From the NCBI RefSeq assembly GCF_018449695.1, contig NZ_JAAVUY010000005.1:1-64000 (forward strand): 64,000 nucleotides of DNA, in the 5' to 3' direction. The number at the start of each line of letters is the position of its first letter. Within the stretch, counting starts at the first letter, position 1. Position numbers and translations under genes: made by a program. Below are positions 5,887 through 15,422 of the stretch, one piece after another. The stretch is from Bradyrhizobium sp. dw_411 (lineage in GTDB: Bacteria > Pseudomonadota > Alphaproteobacteria > Rhizobiales > Xanthobacteraceae). The notes under the pieces were generated by a model. It did not search any database, had not been told where the DNA came from, and saw nothing but the letters and a program-made list of their open reading frames with translations.

Positions 5887-7362
5887 ATGGCCAAATCCAC
5901 CCTCTCCTTTGTCTGCCAGAACTGCGGCGCGGCGTATAATCGCTGGCAGGGCAAGTGCGAGTCCTGCGGCGAGTGGAATACGCTGGCTGAGGAGGACACG
6001 ACCGGCGCAACCTCGATGCCGGTGTCGATCCGCTCAAAACGCCGGGGACGGCTGTTCACGCTGGAAAGCCTGACCGGCAAGAGCAACGACGCACCTCGCC
6101 TGCCCTCTGGCATGGCCGAACTCGATCGTGTGACCGGCGGCGGGTTTGTGCGCGGCTCGGTGCTTTTGGTCGGCGGCGATCCCGGCATCGGCAAATCGAC
6201 CTTGCTGACACAGGCCACCAGCCTGATGGCGCGGGCCGGGCATCGCGCGGTCTATATCTCCGGCGAAGAGGCTGTCGCCCAAGTGCGGCTGCGCGCCGAG
6301 CGGCTCGGCCTCGCCGATGCGCCGGTGCAACTGGCCGCGGAGACCTCGGTCGAGGACATTGTCTCGACGCTGTCCGAAGGCCCGGTGCCGCGGCTGATTG
6401 TCATTGATTCAATCCAGACCATGTGGACCGACACGGTAGAATCCGCGCCGGGCACCGTCACGCAAGTGCGCGCCTCGGCACAGGCGCTGATACGCTTTGC
6501 CAAGAAATCCGGTGCCGCGATCATCCTGGTCGGCCATGTCACCAAAGACGGCCAGATTGCCGGGCCTCGAGTCGTCGAGCACATGGTCGATGCGGTGCTG
6601 TCGTTCGAGGGCGAAGGCTCGCAGCAGTTCCGCATCCTGCGCGCGATCAAGAACCGTTTTGGGCCCACCGACGAAATCGGCGTGTTCGAGATGACCGGGC
6701 TTGGCTTGCGCGAAGTCTCCAATCCGTCGGAACTGTTTTTGTCGGACCGCGACCTCGGCAGCCCCGGCACGGCGGTTTTCGCAGGGATCGAAGGCACCCG
6801 GCCGGTGCTCGTGGAATTGCAGGCGCTGGTGGCGCCGACCACGCTTGGCACGCCGCGTCGCGCCGTCGTGGGCTGGGACCCGAGCCGGCTGTCGATGGTG
6901 CTGGCGGTGCTGGAGGCCCATTGCGGGGTCAAACTGTCGGGCTACGACGTCTATCTCAATGTCGCCGGAGGCCTGCGCATCCAGGAACCCGCGGCAGATT
7001 TAGCCGCCGCCGCCGCTTTGGTGTCGTCGCTGGTGAATGCGCCTTTGCCCACGGATGCGGTGTATTTCGGTGAAATCTCGCTTTCCGGCGCGGTACGGCC
7101 GGTGGCGCAGACCTCGGCCCGGCTCAAGGAAGCCGCCAAGCTCGGCTTCGGCCGCGCGGTGCTGCCCGAATCGGCCCGGGGCGACAGCGGCGGCGATGCG
7201 GGCCTGGTGCTCAATACCGTCGGCGGATTGACCAGCCTGGTCGCGGATATCGCCGCGCGGGGGTCGCCCAGGAACAGGGACAGCAACAAGGAGGCCCATC
7301 GCGACAACGCAACAGTGGAGAAAAATGCCACACCTGCGAGATTCCGGCGTCAGGAGGGCTAG
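5887..7362 (+). CDS. radA: DNA repair protein RadA
   Basis: RadA (Sms), a RecA-like ATPase that promotes branch migration of recombination intermediates. All parts are present in 491 residues: a C4 zinc finger (Cys10, 13, 24, 27), Walker A GDPGIGKST (97-105), Walker B LIVIDS (170-175), the RadA-specific KNRFG motif (255-259) and a C-terminal Lon-protease-like domain from about 290. A ~25-residue charged tail after the conserved end is extra. It is followed by cvpA and purF, the usual order in Bradyrhizobium relatives. Two LexA-type boxes upstream suggest SOS control. No clear Shine-Dalgarno sequence precedes the ATG. Confidence 0.97.
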   Translation: MAKSTLSFVCQNCGAAYNRWQGKCESCGEWNTLAEEDTTGATSMPVSIRSKRRGRLFTLESLTGKSNDAPRLPSGMAELDRVTGGGFVRGSVLLVGGDPGIGKSTLLTQATSLMARAGHRAVYISGEEAVAQVRLRAERLGLADAPVQLAAETSVEDIVSTLSEGPVPRLIVIDSIQTMWTDTVESAPGTVTQVRASAQALIRFAKKSGAAIILVGHVTKDGQIAGPRVVEHMVDAVLSFEGEGSQQFRILRAIKNRFGPTDEIGVFEMTGLGLREVSNPSELFLSDRDLGSPGTAVFAGIEGTRPVLVELQALVAPTTLGTPRRAVVGWDPSRLSMVLAVLEAHCGVKLSGYDVYLNVAGGLRIQEPAADLAAAAALVSSLVNAPLPTDAVYFGEISLSGAVRPVAQTSARLKEAAKLGFGRAVLPESARGDSGGDAGLVLNTVGGLTSLVADIAARGSPRNRDSNKEAHRDNATVEKNATPARFRRQEG

Positions 7363-7538
7363 CCGGACGTGACCTTGCGCGCCCTCGCCGCTATACAACC
7401 CGCGCGCGGGACCGGATGACGCGATTTCCGGCCTTGCGGGACACACACTATCCCCGTCACTTTAAGGCGGCACCGACAGCCCGATTCGCGGTTTTCGATT
7501 CGCGATTTTTGAACTTTTGATGCGGACCTGACCAGCCG

Positions 7539-8168
7539 ATGCCGATAACGATCCTCGATCTCGTCCTGCTCGCCGTGATGCTGATCTCCGGCCTGCTCGC
7601 GATGGTGCGCGGCTTCATGCGCGAGATCCTGTCGATCGCGGCATGGGGCACCGCTGCGCTGGTCACGCTGTATGCTTTCTCAAAACTGCTGCCGACCGCG
7701 AAGACTTATTTCAATAACGACACGGTCGCGAGCATCGTCGTGGTCGCCGGCGTGTTCATCGGCACCCTGATCGTGGTGTCGATCATCACGGTGCGGATCT
7801 CCGACATGATCCTGGATTCGCGGATCGGGGCGCTCGATCGCACCTTGGGCTTCCTGTTCGGACTGGCCCGCGGCCTGCTGATCGTGGTGGTGGCCTTCCT
7901 GTTCTTTAGCTGGCTGGTTCCCGACAAGCAGCGACCGGATTGGGTCACAGGGGCCAAGTCCCGGGTGGTGCTGCAGGGAACCGGAGATTGGCTGATGTCG
8001 CTCTTGCCGGATGACCCCGAGAACACCATCTTGAAGAGATTCAAGAAGAACAAGCCAGAAGACGAACAAACTGACACCGATCCGGCGGCGCCGGCATCGG
8101 GTGATGGCTACAGTAAACCTGCCCGCGACAGCCTCAAAAAGCTGATTGAGAAACCCGCGGCCAAGTGA
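7539..8168 (+). CDS. cvpA: CvpA family membrane protein
   Basis: A 209-residue CvpA/colicin V production family protein. Four hydrophobic segments fill residues 1-130 (ITILDLVLLAVMLISGLLAM, then ILSIAAWGTAALVTLYAF, then IVVVAGVFIGTLIVVSIIT, then FGLARGLLIVVVAFLFFSW). A hydrophilic cytoplasmic tail rich in Asp, Glu, Pro and Lys follows. The family is linked to envelope stability, and cvpA sits directly before purF in many proteobacteria, as here. Its TGA stop overlaps the purF ATG by one base, so the two are translationally coupled. Confidence 0.93.
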   Translation: MPITILDLVLLAVMLISGLLAMVRGFMREILSIAAWGTAALVTLYAFSKLLPTAKTYFNNDTVASIVVVAGVFIGTLIVVSIITVRISDMILDSRIGALDRTLGFLFGLARGLLIVVVAFLFFSWLVPDKQRPDWVTGAKSRVVLQGTGDWLMSLLPDDPENTILKRFKKNKPEDEQTDTDPAAPASGDGYSKPARDSLKKLIEKPAAK

Positions 8169-9742
8169 TGCCAGGCCAAAAGAGAGGCGCGATGGACTGC
8201 AGACAGAGCCCTTCCGATGATGCCGCCGCGCAATACGACCTAGGCCTGGATCATCCCAATCCAAGCATCGACCGCCAAGAACTTTACCTCACCGACGACG
8301 ATCTGGACGGCGACACGCTGCGCGAAGAGTGCGGCGTGTTCGGCATTTTCGGCCACCCCGAAGCCGCCGCCATCACCGCGCTCGGGCTGCATGCTCTGCA
8401 GCACCGCGGCCAGGAAGCCGCCGGCATCGTCTCCTTCGACGGCGCGCGGTTTCATTCCGAACGGCGTCTTGGTCTGGTCGGCGACACGTTCTCCCGCCGC
8501 GAAGTAATCGAACGGCTGCCCGGCGCCCACGCTGTCGGCCATGTGCGTTATTCCACGACCGGCGAGACCATCCTGCGCAACGTGCAGCCGCTGTTCGCCG
8601 AACTCAACGCCGGCGGCTTTGCGGTCGGCCATAACGGCAATCTCACCAACGGACTGACGCTGCGCCGCGAACTGGTGCGCGGCGGCGCGATGATGCAATC
8701 CACCACCGATACCGAAGTGATCCTGCATCTGGTGGCGCAATCCAAGCGCAGCCATTTCATCGACCGCTTCATCGAGGCGCTGCGCGCGATCGAGGGCGCC
8801 TATTCGCTGGTGTCGATGACCAACAAGAAGCTGATCGGCGCCCGCGATCCCCTCGGCATTCGCCCGCTGGTGCTGGGCGAACTCGACGGTTGCCCGATCC
8901 TGGCCTCGGAAACCTGCGCGCTCGATATCATCGGCGCCAAATATGTCCGCGACGTCGAGCCCGGCGAGATCATCGTGTTCGACGAGCGCGGCGCGCAGAG
9001 CCACAAGCCGTTTCCGCCGAAGCCGCCGCGGCCCTGCATCTTCGAATACATCTATTTCTCGCGGCCGGATTCGATCGTCGGCGGCCGTTCCGTGTACGAA
9101 GTCCGCAAGGCGTTCGGCGCGCAGCTCGCGCGCGAAAGTCACGTAGATATTGATGTGGTGGTGCCCGTGCCGGATTCCGGCGTGCCGGCCGCGCTCGGCT
9201 ATAGCAGGGAGAGCGGCGTGCCGTTCGAACTCGGCATCATCCGCAACCATTATGTCGGCCGCACCTTCATTCAGCCGACCCAGAGCGTGCGCGAACTCGG
9301 CGTGCGCATGAAGCATTCGGCCAACCGCGCCGCGATCGAAGGCAAGCGCATCATCCTGATCGACGATTCACTGGTGCGCGGCACCACATCGAAAAAGATC
9401 GTCCGCATGATGCGCGACGCCGGCGCCAAGGAAGTCCACTTCCGCCTCGCCTCGCCGCCGATCGTCCATCCCGATTATTACGGCATCGACCTGCCCGACC
9501 GCGGAGGCCTATTGGCCGCGACGCATAATCTCGAAGAGATGCGCGAGCTGATCGGCGCCGACACGCTGGCGTTTCTGACGGTCGACGGCATGTACCGCGC
9601 GATGGGCGAGCCCGGCCGCGATCCCGCCAATCCGAAATTCTCGGATCACTGTTTCACCGGCGCCTATCCGACGCATCTGACCGACCATTCCCTGGTCGAA
9701 CCGCAGCCGCGCCAATTGTCGTTACTGGCGGAGGCGAGCTAG
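8168..9742 (+). CDS. purF: Amidophosphoribosyltransferase
   Basis: PurF transfers the amide of glutamine to PRPP, the first step of purine synthesis. The glutaminase domain begins at Cys55 ([11 protein letters not shown]). The ~54 residues before it look like a propeptide removed to free the N-terminal Cys, longer than in enterics. The phosphoribosyltransferase PRPP loop is [14 protein letters not shown] at about 395-408. I start at ATG 8168, which touches the cvpA stop; GTG 8165 would add one Met and ATG 8192 is also possible. A palindromic repeat follows the stop. Confidence 0.97.
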   Translation: MPGQKRGAMDCRQSPSDDAAAQYDLGLDHPNPSIDRQELYLTDDDLDGDTLREECGVFGIFGHPEAAAITALGLHALQHRGQEAAGIVSFDGARFHSERRLGLVGDTFSRREVIERLPGAHAVGHVRYSTTGETILRNVQPLFAELNAGGFAVGHNGNLTNGLTLRRELVRGGAMMQSTTDTEVILHLVAQSKRSHFIDRFIEALRAIEGAYSLVSMTNKKLIGARDPLGIRPLVLGELDGCPILASETCALDIIGAKYVRDVEPGEIIVFDERGAQSHKPFPPKPPRPCIFEYIYFSRPDSIVGGRSVYEVRKAFGAQLARESHVDIDVVVPVPDSGVPAALGYSRESGVPFELGIIRNHYVGRTFIQPTQSVRELGVRMKHSANRAAIEGKRIILIDDSLVRGTTSKKIVRMMRDAGAKEVHFRLASPPIVHPDYYGIDLPDRGGLLAATHNLEEMRELIGADTLAFLTVDGMYRAMGEPGRDPANPKFSDHCFTGAYPTHLTDHSLVEPQPRQLSLLAEAS

Positions 9743-9754
9743 TAACACCCACGG

Positions 9755-9881
9755 CGTCGTCCCGGCTTGAGCCGGGACCCATACGCCGCGGCTGTCATTG
9801 TTCTGAACACCGCTAGACACAAACAGCTTCCCGCATCATAACCGCCGCAGCGTATGGGTCCCGGCGTTCGCCGGGACGACG
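9755..9881. repeat. Long inverted-repeat element between purF and an SDR gene
   Basis: The ends CGTCGTCCCGG (9755-9765) and CCGGGACGACG (9871-9881) are exact complements. Inner arms CCCATACGCCGCGG and CCGCAGCGTATGGG pair with one mismatch. Each end also forms its own hairpin (9761-9776 and 9860-9875). It is a typical intergenic REP-like element and could end purF transcripts. The SDR start codon follows only 15 bases later. Confidence 0.75.
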
Positions 9882-9896
9882 ACTGAGATTACTTCC

Positions 9897-10637
9897 ATGA
9901 CCCTTCCCCTGACCTCCCGCATCGCTCTCGTGACCGGCGCCTCGCGCGGTATCGGCTATGCCACCGCGCGCGCGCTGGCCAAGGCCGGCGCGCATGTAAT
10001 CGCGGTGGCGCGCACCCAGGGCGGTCTCGAAGAGCTCGATGACGAAATCCGCAAGGACGGCGGCGCGGCCACGCTGGTGCCGCTCAATCTCACGGATTTT
10101 GACGGCATCGCCCGGCTTGGCGCGGCGCTGCATGAACGACACGGCAAACTCGATATTCTCGTCGGCAATGCCGGTGTCGCCGGTCCCTCCTCGCCGCTTG
10201 GCCACATCGAAGTGAAGCCATGGGACGATGTGATGGCGATCAACGTCACCGCGAACTTTCAATTGATCCGCTGCATGGAGCCGTTGCTCAAACAATCCGA
10301 CGCCGGCCGCGCGGTGTTCGTCACGTCGGCGGCGTCGAACAAGGCACTGGCCTATCTCGGCCCCTATTCGGCCTCCAAGGCCGCGCTGGAAGCGCTGGTG
10401 CGGGTATGGGCCAACGAGACCGCGTCGTCACAGATGCGCGTCAACCTGTTCAGCCCCGGCCCGATCCGCACCCGCATGCGCGCCACGGTATTTCCCGGCG
10501 AAGACCCGATGACGCTGGATACGCCCGATCAGGCCGCCGAATTCATCGTGCCGATGTGCCTGCCGTCGTGGACCGAGACCGGCAAATTCTACGACTACAA
10601 GACGCGCAGCTTGTTGAGTTTCCGCGCGCCGGCGTAG
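9897..10637 (+). CDS. SDR family NAD(P)-dependent oxidoreductase
   Basis: A 246-residue classical short-chain dehydrogenase. Visible are the cofactor motif TGASRGIG (about 14-21), the NAG motif in VGNAGVAG, and the catalytic Ser (TSAAS) with YSASK. The C-terminal part (TRMRATVFPGEDPMTLDTPD) is of the kind seen in FabG-like and YciK-like members. The substrate is unknown. It starts 15 bases after a palindromic repeat, so its promoter must lie in or before that repeat, or it may rely on read-through from purF. Confidence 0.88.
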   Translation: MTLPLTSRIALVTGASRGIGYATARALAKAGAHVIAVARTQGGLEELDDEIRKDGGAATLVPLNLTDFDGIARLGAALHERHGKLDILVGNAGVAGPSSPLGHIEVKPWDDVMAINVTANFQLIRCMEPLLKQSDAGRAVFVTSAASNKALAYLGPYSASKAALEALVRVWANETASSQMRVNLFSPGPIRTRMRATVFPGEDPMTLDTPDQAAEFIVPMCLPSWTETGKFYDYKTRSLLSFRAPA

Positions 10638-10739
10638 TTGCGCGAAAGCCTCCCCTACCGCAATTGACTCCCGCTGATCGGCGCTATTCACTCTTGGCCA
10701 ATCGGAAAAATCCGAGCCGAGAAACTGCGGGAGAACGCC

Positions 10740-11885
10740 ATGACGCCGATCCGAAGCCGCGGCCTGTTGCCGCGCGCCGTTGCCGCCCTTGCCCTGTTCG
10801 CCACCATCTGGATCGTCGCCGTCGCTCTGAGCCCGCGCACCGCGCAGGCCAGCGAAATTCCCAGCTTCGCGGTGGACGCAGCATGGCCAAAACCGCTGCC
10901 GAACAACTGGATCCTCGGCCAGGTCGGCGGCATCACCGTCGATGCGCAGGGACATATCTGGATGATCCACCGCCCGCGCTCGCTGACCGATGACGAAAAG
11001 GGCGCGGTACTCACGCCGCCGCGCTCGAAATGCTGCGTGCCCGCGCCGCCGGTGCTGGAGTTCGACACTGACGGCAATCTGTTGCGCGCCTGGGGCGGTC
11101 CCGGCGAAGGCTATGAATGGGTCGGCCGCGAGCACGGCATCGAAGTCGACGACAAGGGCTTTGTGTGGATCGGCGGCAATGCCGACAACGACAATGCGAT
11201 TTTGAAATTCACCCTCGACGGCAAGTTCGTGATGCAGATCGGCAAGATCGCGCCGAGCAAAGGCAGCAACGACACCACCCAACTCGGCAAGCCCGCCGAA
11301 ACCGCGATCGACAAGGACGCCAACGAAATCTACGTCGCCGACGGCTATGGCAACCGCCGCGTCATCGTGTTCGACGCGACCACCGGCGCCTACAAGCGTC
11401 ACTGGGGTGCCTACGGCAACCCGCCGAACGATGACAAGCAGGCCGCCTACGATCCGAAGGCGCCGGTGTCGCAGCAGTTCGGCAATCCCGTGCATTGCGT
11501 GAAGATCGCCAATGACGGGCTGGTCTATGTCTGCGACCGCATCAACGACCGCATCCAGGTGTTCCGGAAGGACGGCAGCTTCGTGAAGGAATGGTTCTAC
11601 GAAAAGAACACGCTCGGCGCCGGCGCGGTGTGGGACATCGCGATCTGGCCCGATCCGAAGCAGACCTATCTGCTCAGCGCCGATGGCGAGAACAATGAAA
11701 TCCGGGTCCTGAACCGTCAGGACGGAACTGTTGTCGGCAGCTTCGGACATAACGGCCGCAACGCCGGACAATTCCACTGGGTCCACGCGATCGCGGCCGA
11801 TGCCAAAGGCAACGTCTACACGGCCGAGGTCGATACCGGAAAGCGCATCCAGAAATTCAAGCTGATATCGGATGCGCTAAGGTAG
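10740..11885 (+). CDS. Exported NHL-repeat six-bladed beta-propeller protein
   Basis: A 381-residue protein with an N-terminal signal sequence (RAVAALALFATIWIVAVAL, cleavage probably after AQA near residue 37), so it acts in the periplasm. The rest is NHL-type propeller: repeated blocks such as GGITVDAQGHIWM, HGIEVDDKGFVWIGG, AIDKDANEIYVADGYGNRRVIVFD, KIANDGLVYVCDRINDRIQVF and HAIAADAKGNVYTAEVDTGKRIQKF. Similar proteins are labelled peptidylamidoglycolate-lyase-like, but function cannot be assigned. GGGAG stands six bases before the ATG. An inverted repeat follows the stop. Confidence 0.85.
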   Translation: MTPIRSRGLLPRAVAALALFATIWIVAVALSPRTAQASEIPSFAVDAAWPKPLPNNWILGQVGGITVDAQGHIWMIHRPRSLTDDEKGAVLTPPRSKCCVPAPPVLEFDTDGNLLRAWGGPGEGYEWVGREHGIEVDDKGFVWIGGNADNDNAILKFTLDGKFVMQIGKIAPSKGSNDTTQLGKPAETAIDKDANEIYVADGYGNRRVIVFDATTGAYKRHWGAYGNPPNDDKQAAYDPKAPVSQQFGNPVHCVKIANDGLVYVCDRINDRIQVFRKDGSFVKEWFYEKNTLGAGAVWDIAIWPDPKQTYLLSADGENNEIRVLNRQDGTVVGSFGHNGRNAGQFHWVHAIAADAKGNVYTAEVDTGKRIQKFKLISDALR

Positions 11886-11895
11886 GAATCTCCAC

Positions 11896-11967
11896 GCGAT
11901 GAGAACAACTGAACGGCGTTTAGGGTTCAAGCGGTTCTCATCGCCCCTAATTTTCATCTAATGAAAA
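11896..11967. promoter_or_regulatory. Inverted repeats: hairpin plus likely IclR operator
   Basis: GCGATGAGAAC (11896-11906) and GTTCTCATCGC (11934-11944) are perfect 11-base complements with a further inner pairing, a possible terminator for the NHL gene. Directly after comes the palindrome TTTTCATCTAATGAAAA (11951-11967), and TGAAAATT at 11982-11989 repeats its half site. The palindrome is 90 bases upstream of the iclR-type gene, which suits autoregulation. Confidence 0.45.
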
Positions 11968-12056
11968 ATGCTCGACGTGCGTGAAAATTGATTTGCCCGG
12001 CGCGCTGGATGCGCCTCTAATTGGCTTGTCAAACACAAGCACCGGGGGCGACGTTC

Positions 12057-12923
12057 ATGATTTCCAAAGGCGTGGATGAGCTGCGCAGCGTCATGCCTGC
12101 GCGCCCGCCAATCGGGCGCGATAACGGTGGCGGGATACAGGCTCTCGATCGGGCCTTTCTTATTTTGGACATTATAGCGGATGCCGGCGGCGAGGCGAAA
12201 CTCACCGAGATCAGCGCGATCGCCGGGTTGAATGTTTCGACCTGTCATCACCTGATTTCGACGCTGTACAATTGGGGTTACGTTGCGCGAGGCGTCGACA
12301 GCAAGACCTACGTGCTGGGCCCCCGCATCCTGCATCTCAGCGCGGCCTGCCTGCGTCAGGTCGATCTTCCCCGGCGTGCCCAGCATTACGTCGACCGGCT
12401 GAACGATCAGACCCGGGAAACGATTCAACTATCGATCATGCAGGACACCAGCCTCGTAAATGTCCTGCGCCGTGAGGCACGGCAGCCCGTCCGCGTCGAT
12501 GGCGGTCTCGGCGGAAAATTAAACGCCGCGCATGCAACCGCGACCGGCAAGGCAATCCTGGCCTGGCTGCCGCCGATCGAATTGTCCCGCATCATTGCCC
12601 ACCAGGGGCTGCCGGGCTTTACGCCAAATACGATCACGGACTTCGACGAGTTGACCGAAGAGCTTCGGCTGACGCGACGACGAGGCTTTGCAATCGACCG
12701 CGAAGAGTTTCACTCCGGCGTCGTCTGCGTCGGCGCAGCAATTCGCGATCATGCCGGCGCGGTGGTCGGGTCTATCGGCGTGGCGATGCCGTTGTTTCGG
12801 GCCTCGGCCGAATATCTCGACCAGGTCAAAGAGCAGCTGATCGCGGCGGTCGATGAACTATCGATCGAACTCGGCGCGCCGGGCGCCATTCTCTGTGGAA
12901 CAAAAAAAGTAACATCGGAATAG
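12057..12923 (+). CDS. IclR family transcriptional regulator
   Basis: A 288-residue IclR-type regulator with an N-terminal winged helix (GIQALDRAFLILDIIADAG then LTEISAIAGLNVSTCHHLISTLYNWGYV, about 26-80) and a C-terminal effector-binding domain with GKAILAWLPP and the closing GSIGVAMP motif. The ligand is unknown; such regulators usually sense aromatic or small organic acids. ATG 12057 is used because GGGGGC lies ahead of it; a TTG at 12021 would add 12 residues. The palindrome at 11951-11967 may be its own operator. The next gene is convergent. Confidence 0.93.
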   Translation: MISKGVDELRSVMPARPPIGRDNGGGIQALDRAFLILDIIADAGGEAKLTEISAIAGLNVSTCHHLISTLYNWGYVARGVDSKTYVLGPRILHLSAACLRQVDLPRRAQHYVDRLNDQTRETIQLSIMQDTSLVNVLRREARQPVRVDGGLGGKLNAAHATATGKAILAWLPPIELSRIIAHQGLPGFTPNTITDFDELTEELRLTRRRGFAIDREEFHSGVVCVGAAIRDHAGAVVGSIGVAMPLFRASAEYLDQVKEQLIAAVDELSIELGAPGAILCGTKKVTSE

Positions 12924-13030
12924 AAATACCAGAATAGACCCGCCATCGGGCGTCACAGTTTGCTTTCCCTTTCGCACCCTATGTCACCCGGTGTATGGTC
13001 GGCAGCAGCCAAGACTGGCCGCCCGCCGCG

Positions 13031-13711
13031 CTAACCCACGGCGCTGAGGATGTGGTTCGCTACGGCTTCGGGCTGCGCCAGCATTGCGACATGACTGGCG
13101 TTGGCGTGCGCAACAGTGGCGTTCATCCGGGTTGCCATCCGTTCCTGATTAACGCGCGGAATGGCCCTGTCCAAATCGCCGACGAGGTACCAGGACGGTT
13201 TGGTCTTCCAGGCGGCTTCGGTCACGACGCCGCCAAAAGCGCCGCCGTTGATCGGCCCCTGCGTGATCAGCAACATCGTCTTCTCCCCGTCGGTTAGATC
13301 CTGAGCGAAGACTTCGAAGATACCGGCCTTGCTCAATTTGAGAAAACCTTCTGCATCGGGGCGAATTTCCGGGTTTAATGGCGCCGATTCAAATTGGGCG
13401 AACAGCGAGCCCGCGGATTCTCCAGCGTCCGGCGCGAAGCCATCGACATAGACCAGCGATGCGACCTTCTTGTGGTTACCAGCCTCGGTCACAACCGAGC
13501 CGCCATAGCTGTGCCCGACCAGAACAACGGGACCATCTTCCAGATCAAGGGCGCGGCGCACGGTCGCCACATCCGCTACGTAGGAATTGAGCGGCAACTG
13601 TACCGCAGTTACCTTCAACCCCCCGGCAACCAGTAATGGGATCACTTTCGACCAGCTCGAGGCATCGGCCCAGGCGCCATGGACCAGCACGACATTCGAT
13701 ATTTTGCTCAT
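13031..13711 (-). CDS. Alpha/beta hydrolase
   Basis: A 226-residue alpha/beta hydrolase of the small esterase-like group (similar to plant methyl-esterases). Motifs are VLVHGAWADASSW (oxyanion region, residues 8-20), the nucleophile elbow GHSYGGS with Ser near 78, an acid near GDLDRAI, and His in NASHVAMLAQPEAVA near the end. The start at 13711 has AAGGAG seven bases upstream, so the longer frame from 13807 is rejected. It shares direction with the Old Yellow Enzyme gene behind it. The substrate is unknown. Confidence 0.9.
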   Translation of the reverse strand: MSKISNVVLVHGAWADASSWSKVIPLLVAGGLKVTAVQLPLNSYVADVATVRRALDLEDGPVVLVGHSYGGSVVTEAGNHKKVASLVYVDGFAPDAGESAGSLFAQFESAPLNPEIRPDAEGFLKLSKAGIFEVFAQDLTDGEKTMLLITQGPINGGAFGGVVTEAAWKTKPSWYLVGDLDRAIPRVNQERMATRMNATVAHANASHVAMLAQPEAVANHILSAVG

Positions 13712-13880
13712 TGGTTTGCTCCTTGATTCAACCCGCCGGGATGACGAGCCTGGTTTGGGTTGTCTTTCGTAGCCTTGCGTTCTGCTGGGATTGCAGGACG
13801 ACCGCATTACGCCGGCCCCTGCGGCAGGTACCGCAGGCCGTGACAGGTTTCAGCGACAGGAAACGTTGTCCGAATGGCGA

Positions 13881-15005
13881 TCAGGCCGCGCCGATCTTCT
13901 CCCGATAGGGCGGGTAGTCGGTGTATCCGCGGGCATCGAAAGTATAGAACGTGTCACGGTCGTAACGGCTGAGCGGCAAACCCCGCTCGATGCGGAACGG
14001 AAGATCCGGATTGGAGACAAAGTAACGGCCGAAGCTGACCAGGTCTGCGTCCCCCGATTTGATAATGGCTTCCGCACTGTCCGGCTCAAAGCCGCCGGCC
14101 GCGATGATTTTGCCCTTGAAGATCTTTCGGAATTGATGCGCGGCGACGGGCCCCTCACCTTCCGCGGTCACGACGCTGCCTTTCACCCGCGGTTCGATCA
14201 CGTGCAGATAGGCCAGCCCGAACTCGTTCAATTGAAGCGCGACATGGGAAAACAGCGCTTGTGGGTTGCTGTCGGACATTCCATTCCAGGTGCCGCTGGG
14301 CCCAATGCGGACGGCGACGCGATCACGGCCCCAGACCGACACCAACGCATCGACAATCTCCAGCAGAAAGCGCGAGCGGTTCTGGATGGATCCGCCGTAT
14401 GAATCGGTGCGCTTGTTGCTTCCATCCTGCAGGAACTGATCCGGCAGATAGCCATTGGCCGCATGCAGTTCGACCCCGTCGAAACCGGCGGCCATCGCGC
14501 GCCGTGCGGCGTTACGATAGTCTTCGACAATCGCCTTGATCTCCGGAATTTCGAGCGCGCGATGAGGCGATGGCCGGATCCAGCCGCTGGGCGTCGATGC
14601 GACGTGCGACGCATCCTGCCAATAGGCAGGATTGACGGACGCCGAAACCGGCGCCACGCCACCTGTCATCTCGACATGCGACGAGCGCCCGGTATGCCAA
14701 AGCTGCGAGATCATGTGGCCACCCTTGGCATTGACCGCGGCCGTTATCTTCTTCCATCCTTCGACCTGCTGATCCGAATAGAGGCCGGGTGCTCCCAGCC
14801 ACCCGCGAGCCGAAACAGAGATCGTCGTGGCCTCGGAGATAATGAGACCGCCGCTCGACGCGCGTTGCGTATAATATTCCCGCATGAGGTCCCCCGGGAC
14901 GTCCCCAGGTTGCTCGGATCGTGAACGCGTCAGGGGCGCCATGACCACGCGGTGAGAAAACGCCATCTGGCCGACATTTATCGATGAAAATAGCATGGAC
15001 ATCAT
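13881..15005 (-). CDS. Alkene reductase (Old Yellow Enzyme family)
   Basis: A 374-residue FMN-dependent ene-reductase of the OYE/NemA family, reducing activated C=C bonds of enones, maleimides or nitro compounds with NADPH. Signatures are VMAPLTRSRSEQPG near the N-terminus, SQLWHTGR, and the active-site block GFDGVELHAANGYLPDQFL with His and Asn, plus SYGGSIQNRSRF. AGGAG lies three bases before ATG 15005 and six before ATG 15002, so the latter may be the true start. Upstream is an AraC-type regulator gene in the same direction, a plausible controller. Confidence 0.93.
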   Translation of the reverse strand: MMSMLFSSINVGQMAFSHRVVMAPLTRSRSEQPGDVPGDLMREYYTQRASSGGLIISEATTISVSARGWLGAPGLYSDQQVEGWKKITAAVNAKGGHMISQLWHTGRSSHVEMTGGVAPVSASVNPAYWQDASHVASTPSGWIRPSPHRALEIPEIKAIVEDYRNAARRAMAAGFDGVELHAANGYLPDQFLQDGSNKRTDSYGGSIQNRSRFLLEIVDALVSVWGRDRVAVRIGPSGTWNGMSDSNPQALFSHVALQLNEFGLAYLHVIEPRVKGSVVTAEGEGPVAAHQFRKIFKGKIIAAGGFEPDSAEAIIKSGDADLVSFGRYFVSNPDLPFRIERGLPLSRYDRDTFYTFDARGYTDYPPYREKIGAA

Positions 15006-15422
15006 CAGCTCCTGTTACGCAGTGCCGTCTGACGGCAGCATTCTTCGTGCAAACAATGCCGGAACGCATTTCGGTACGCGCACGCCGTGGCTAAGTGAAT
15101 GTAAGAGAGTCGAAGTCGAGCGAGACCAGCAGCGGCTCGGGTATCTTCTGCATATTCGTCGTAAGCGTAGATGCTGCGAGTGGTCGAGATTGGAAGCCCG
15201 CGACCAACGAGGCCGCACCCTAGGCTGACGGCTCGGCCAGCGGATTGCAAAAAACCAGCCTAAATGGCATTTTCTGTTCGCAACGATCATGGGCGCGCGA
15301 TCAACATCGGGCATGCGCGCTTCCGTACGTGCCGGTCGACATGCGCTGTCATAAAATCAGAAAGTGGAGTCAGGAATGGCAAGGCTCGTTGCAAGACTAG
15401 GTGCAAGGCCTAGGTGAAAGTG
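15006..15422. other. 417-bp gap between OYE and AraC genes
   Basis: No credible gene lies here. It should hold the OYE promoter (minus strand). CTAGGTG occurs twice at 15398-15416 (CTAGGTGcaaggcCTAGGTG) as a direct repeat, a possible AraC half-site pair, though it is close to the araC stop and far from the OYE start. Confidence 0.4.
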
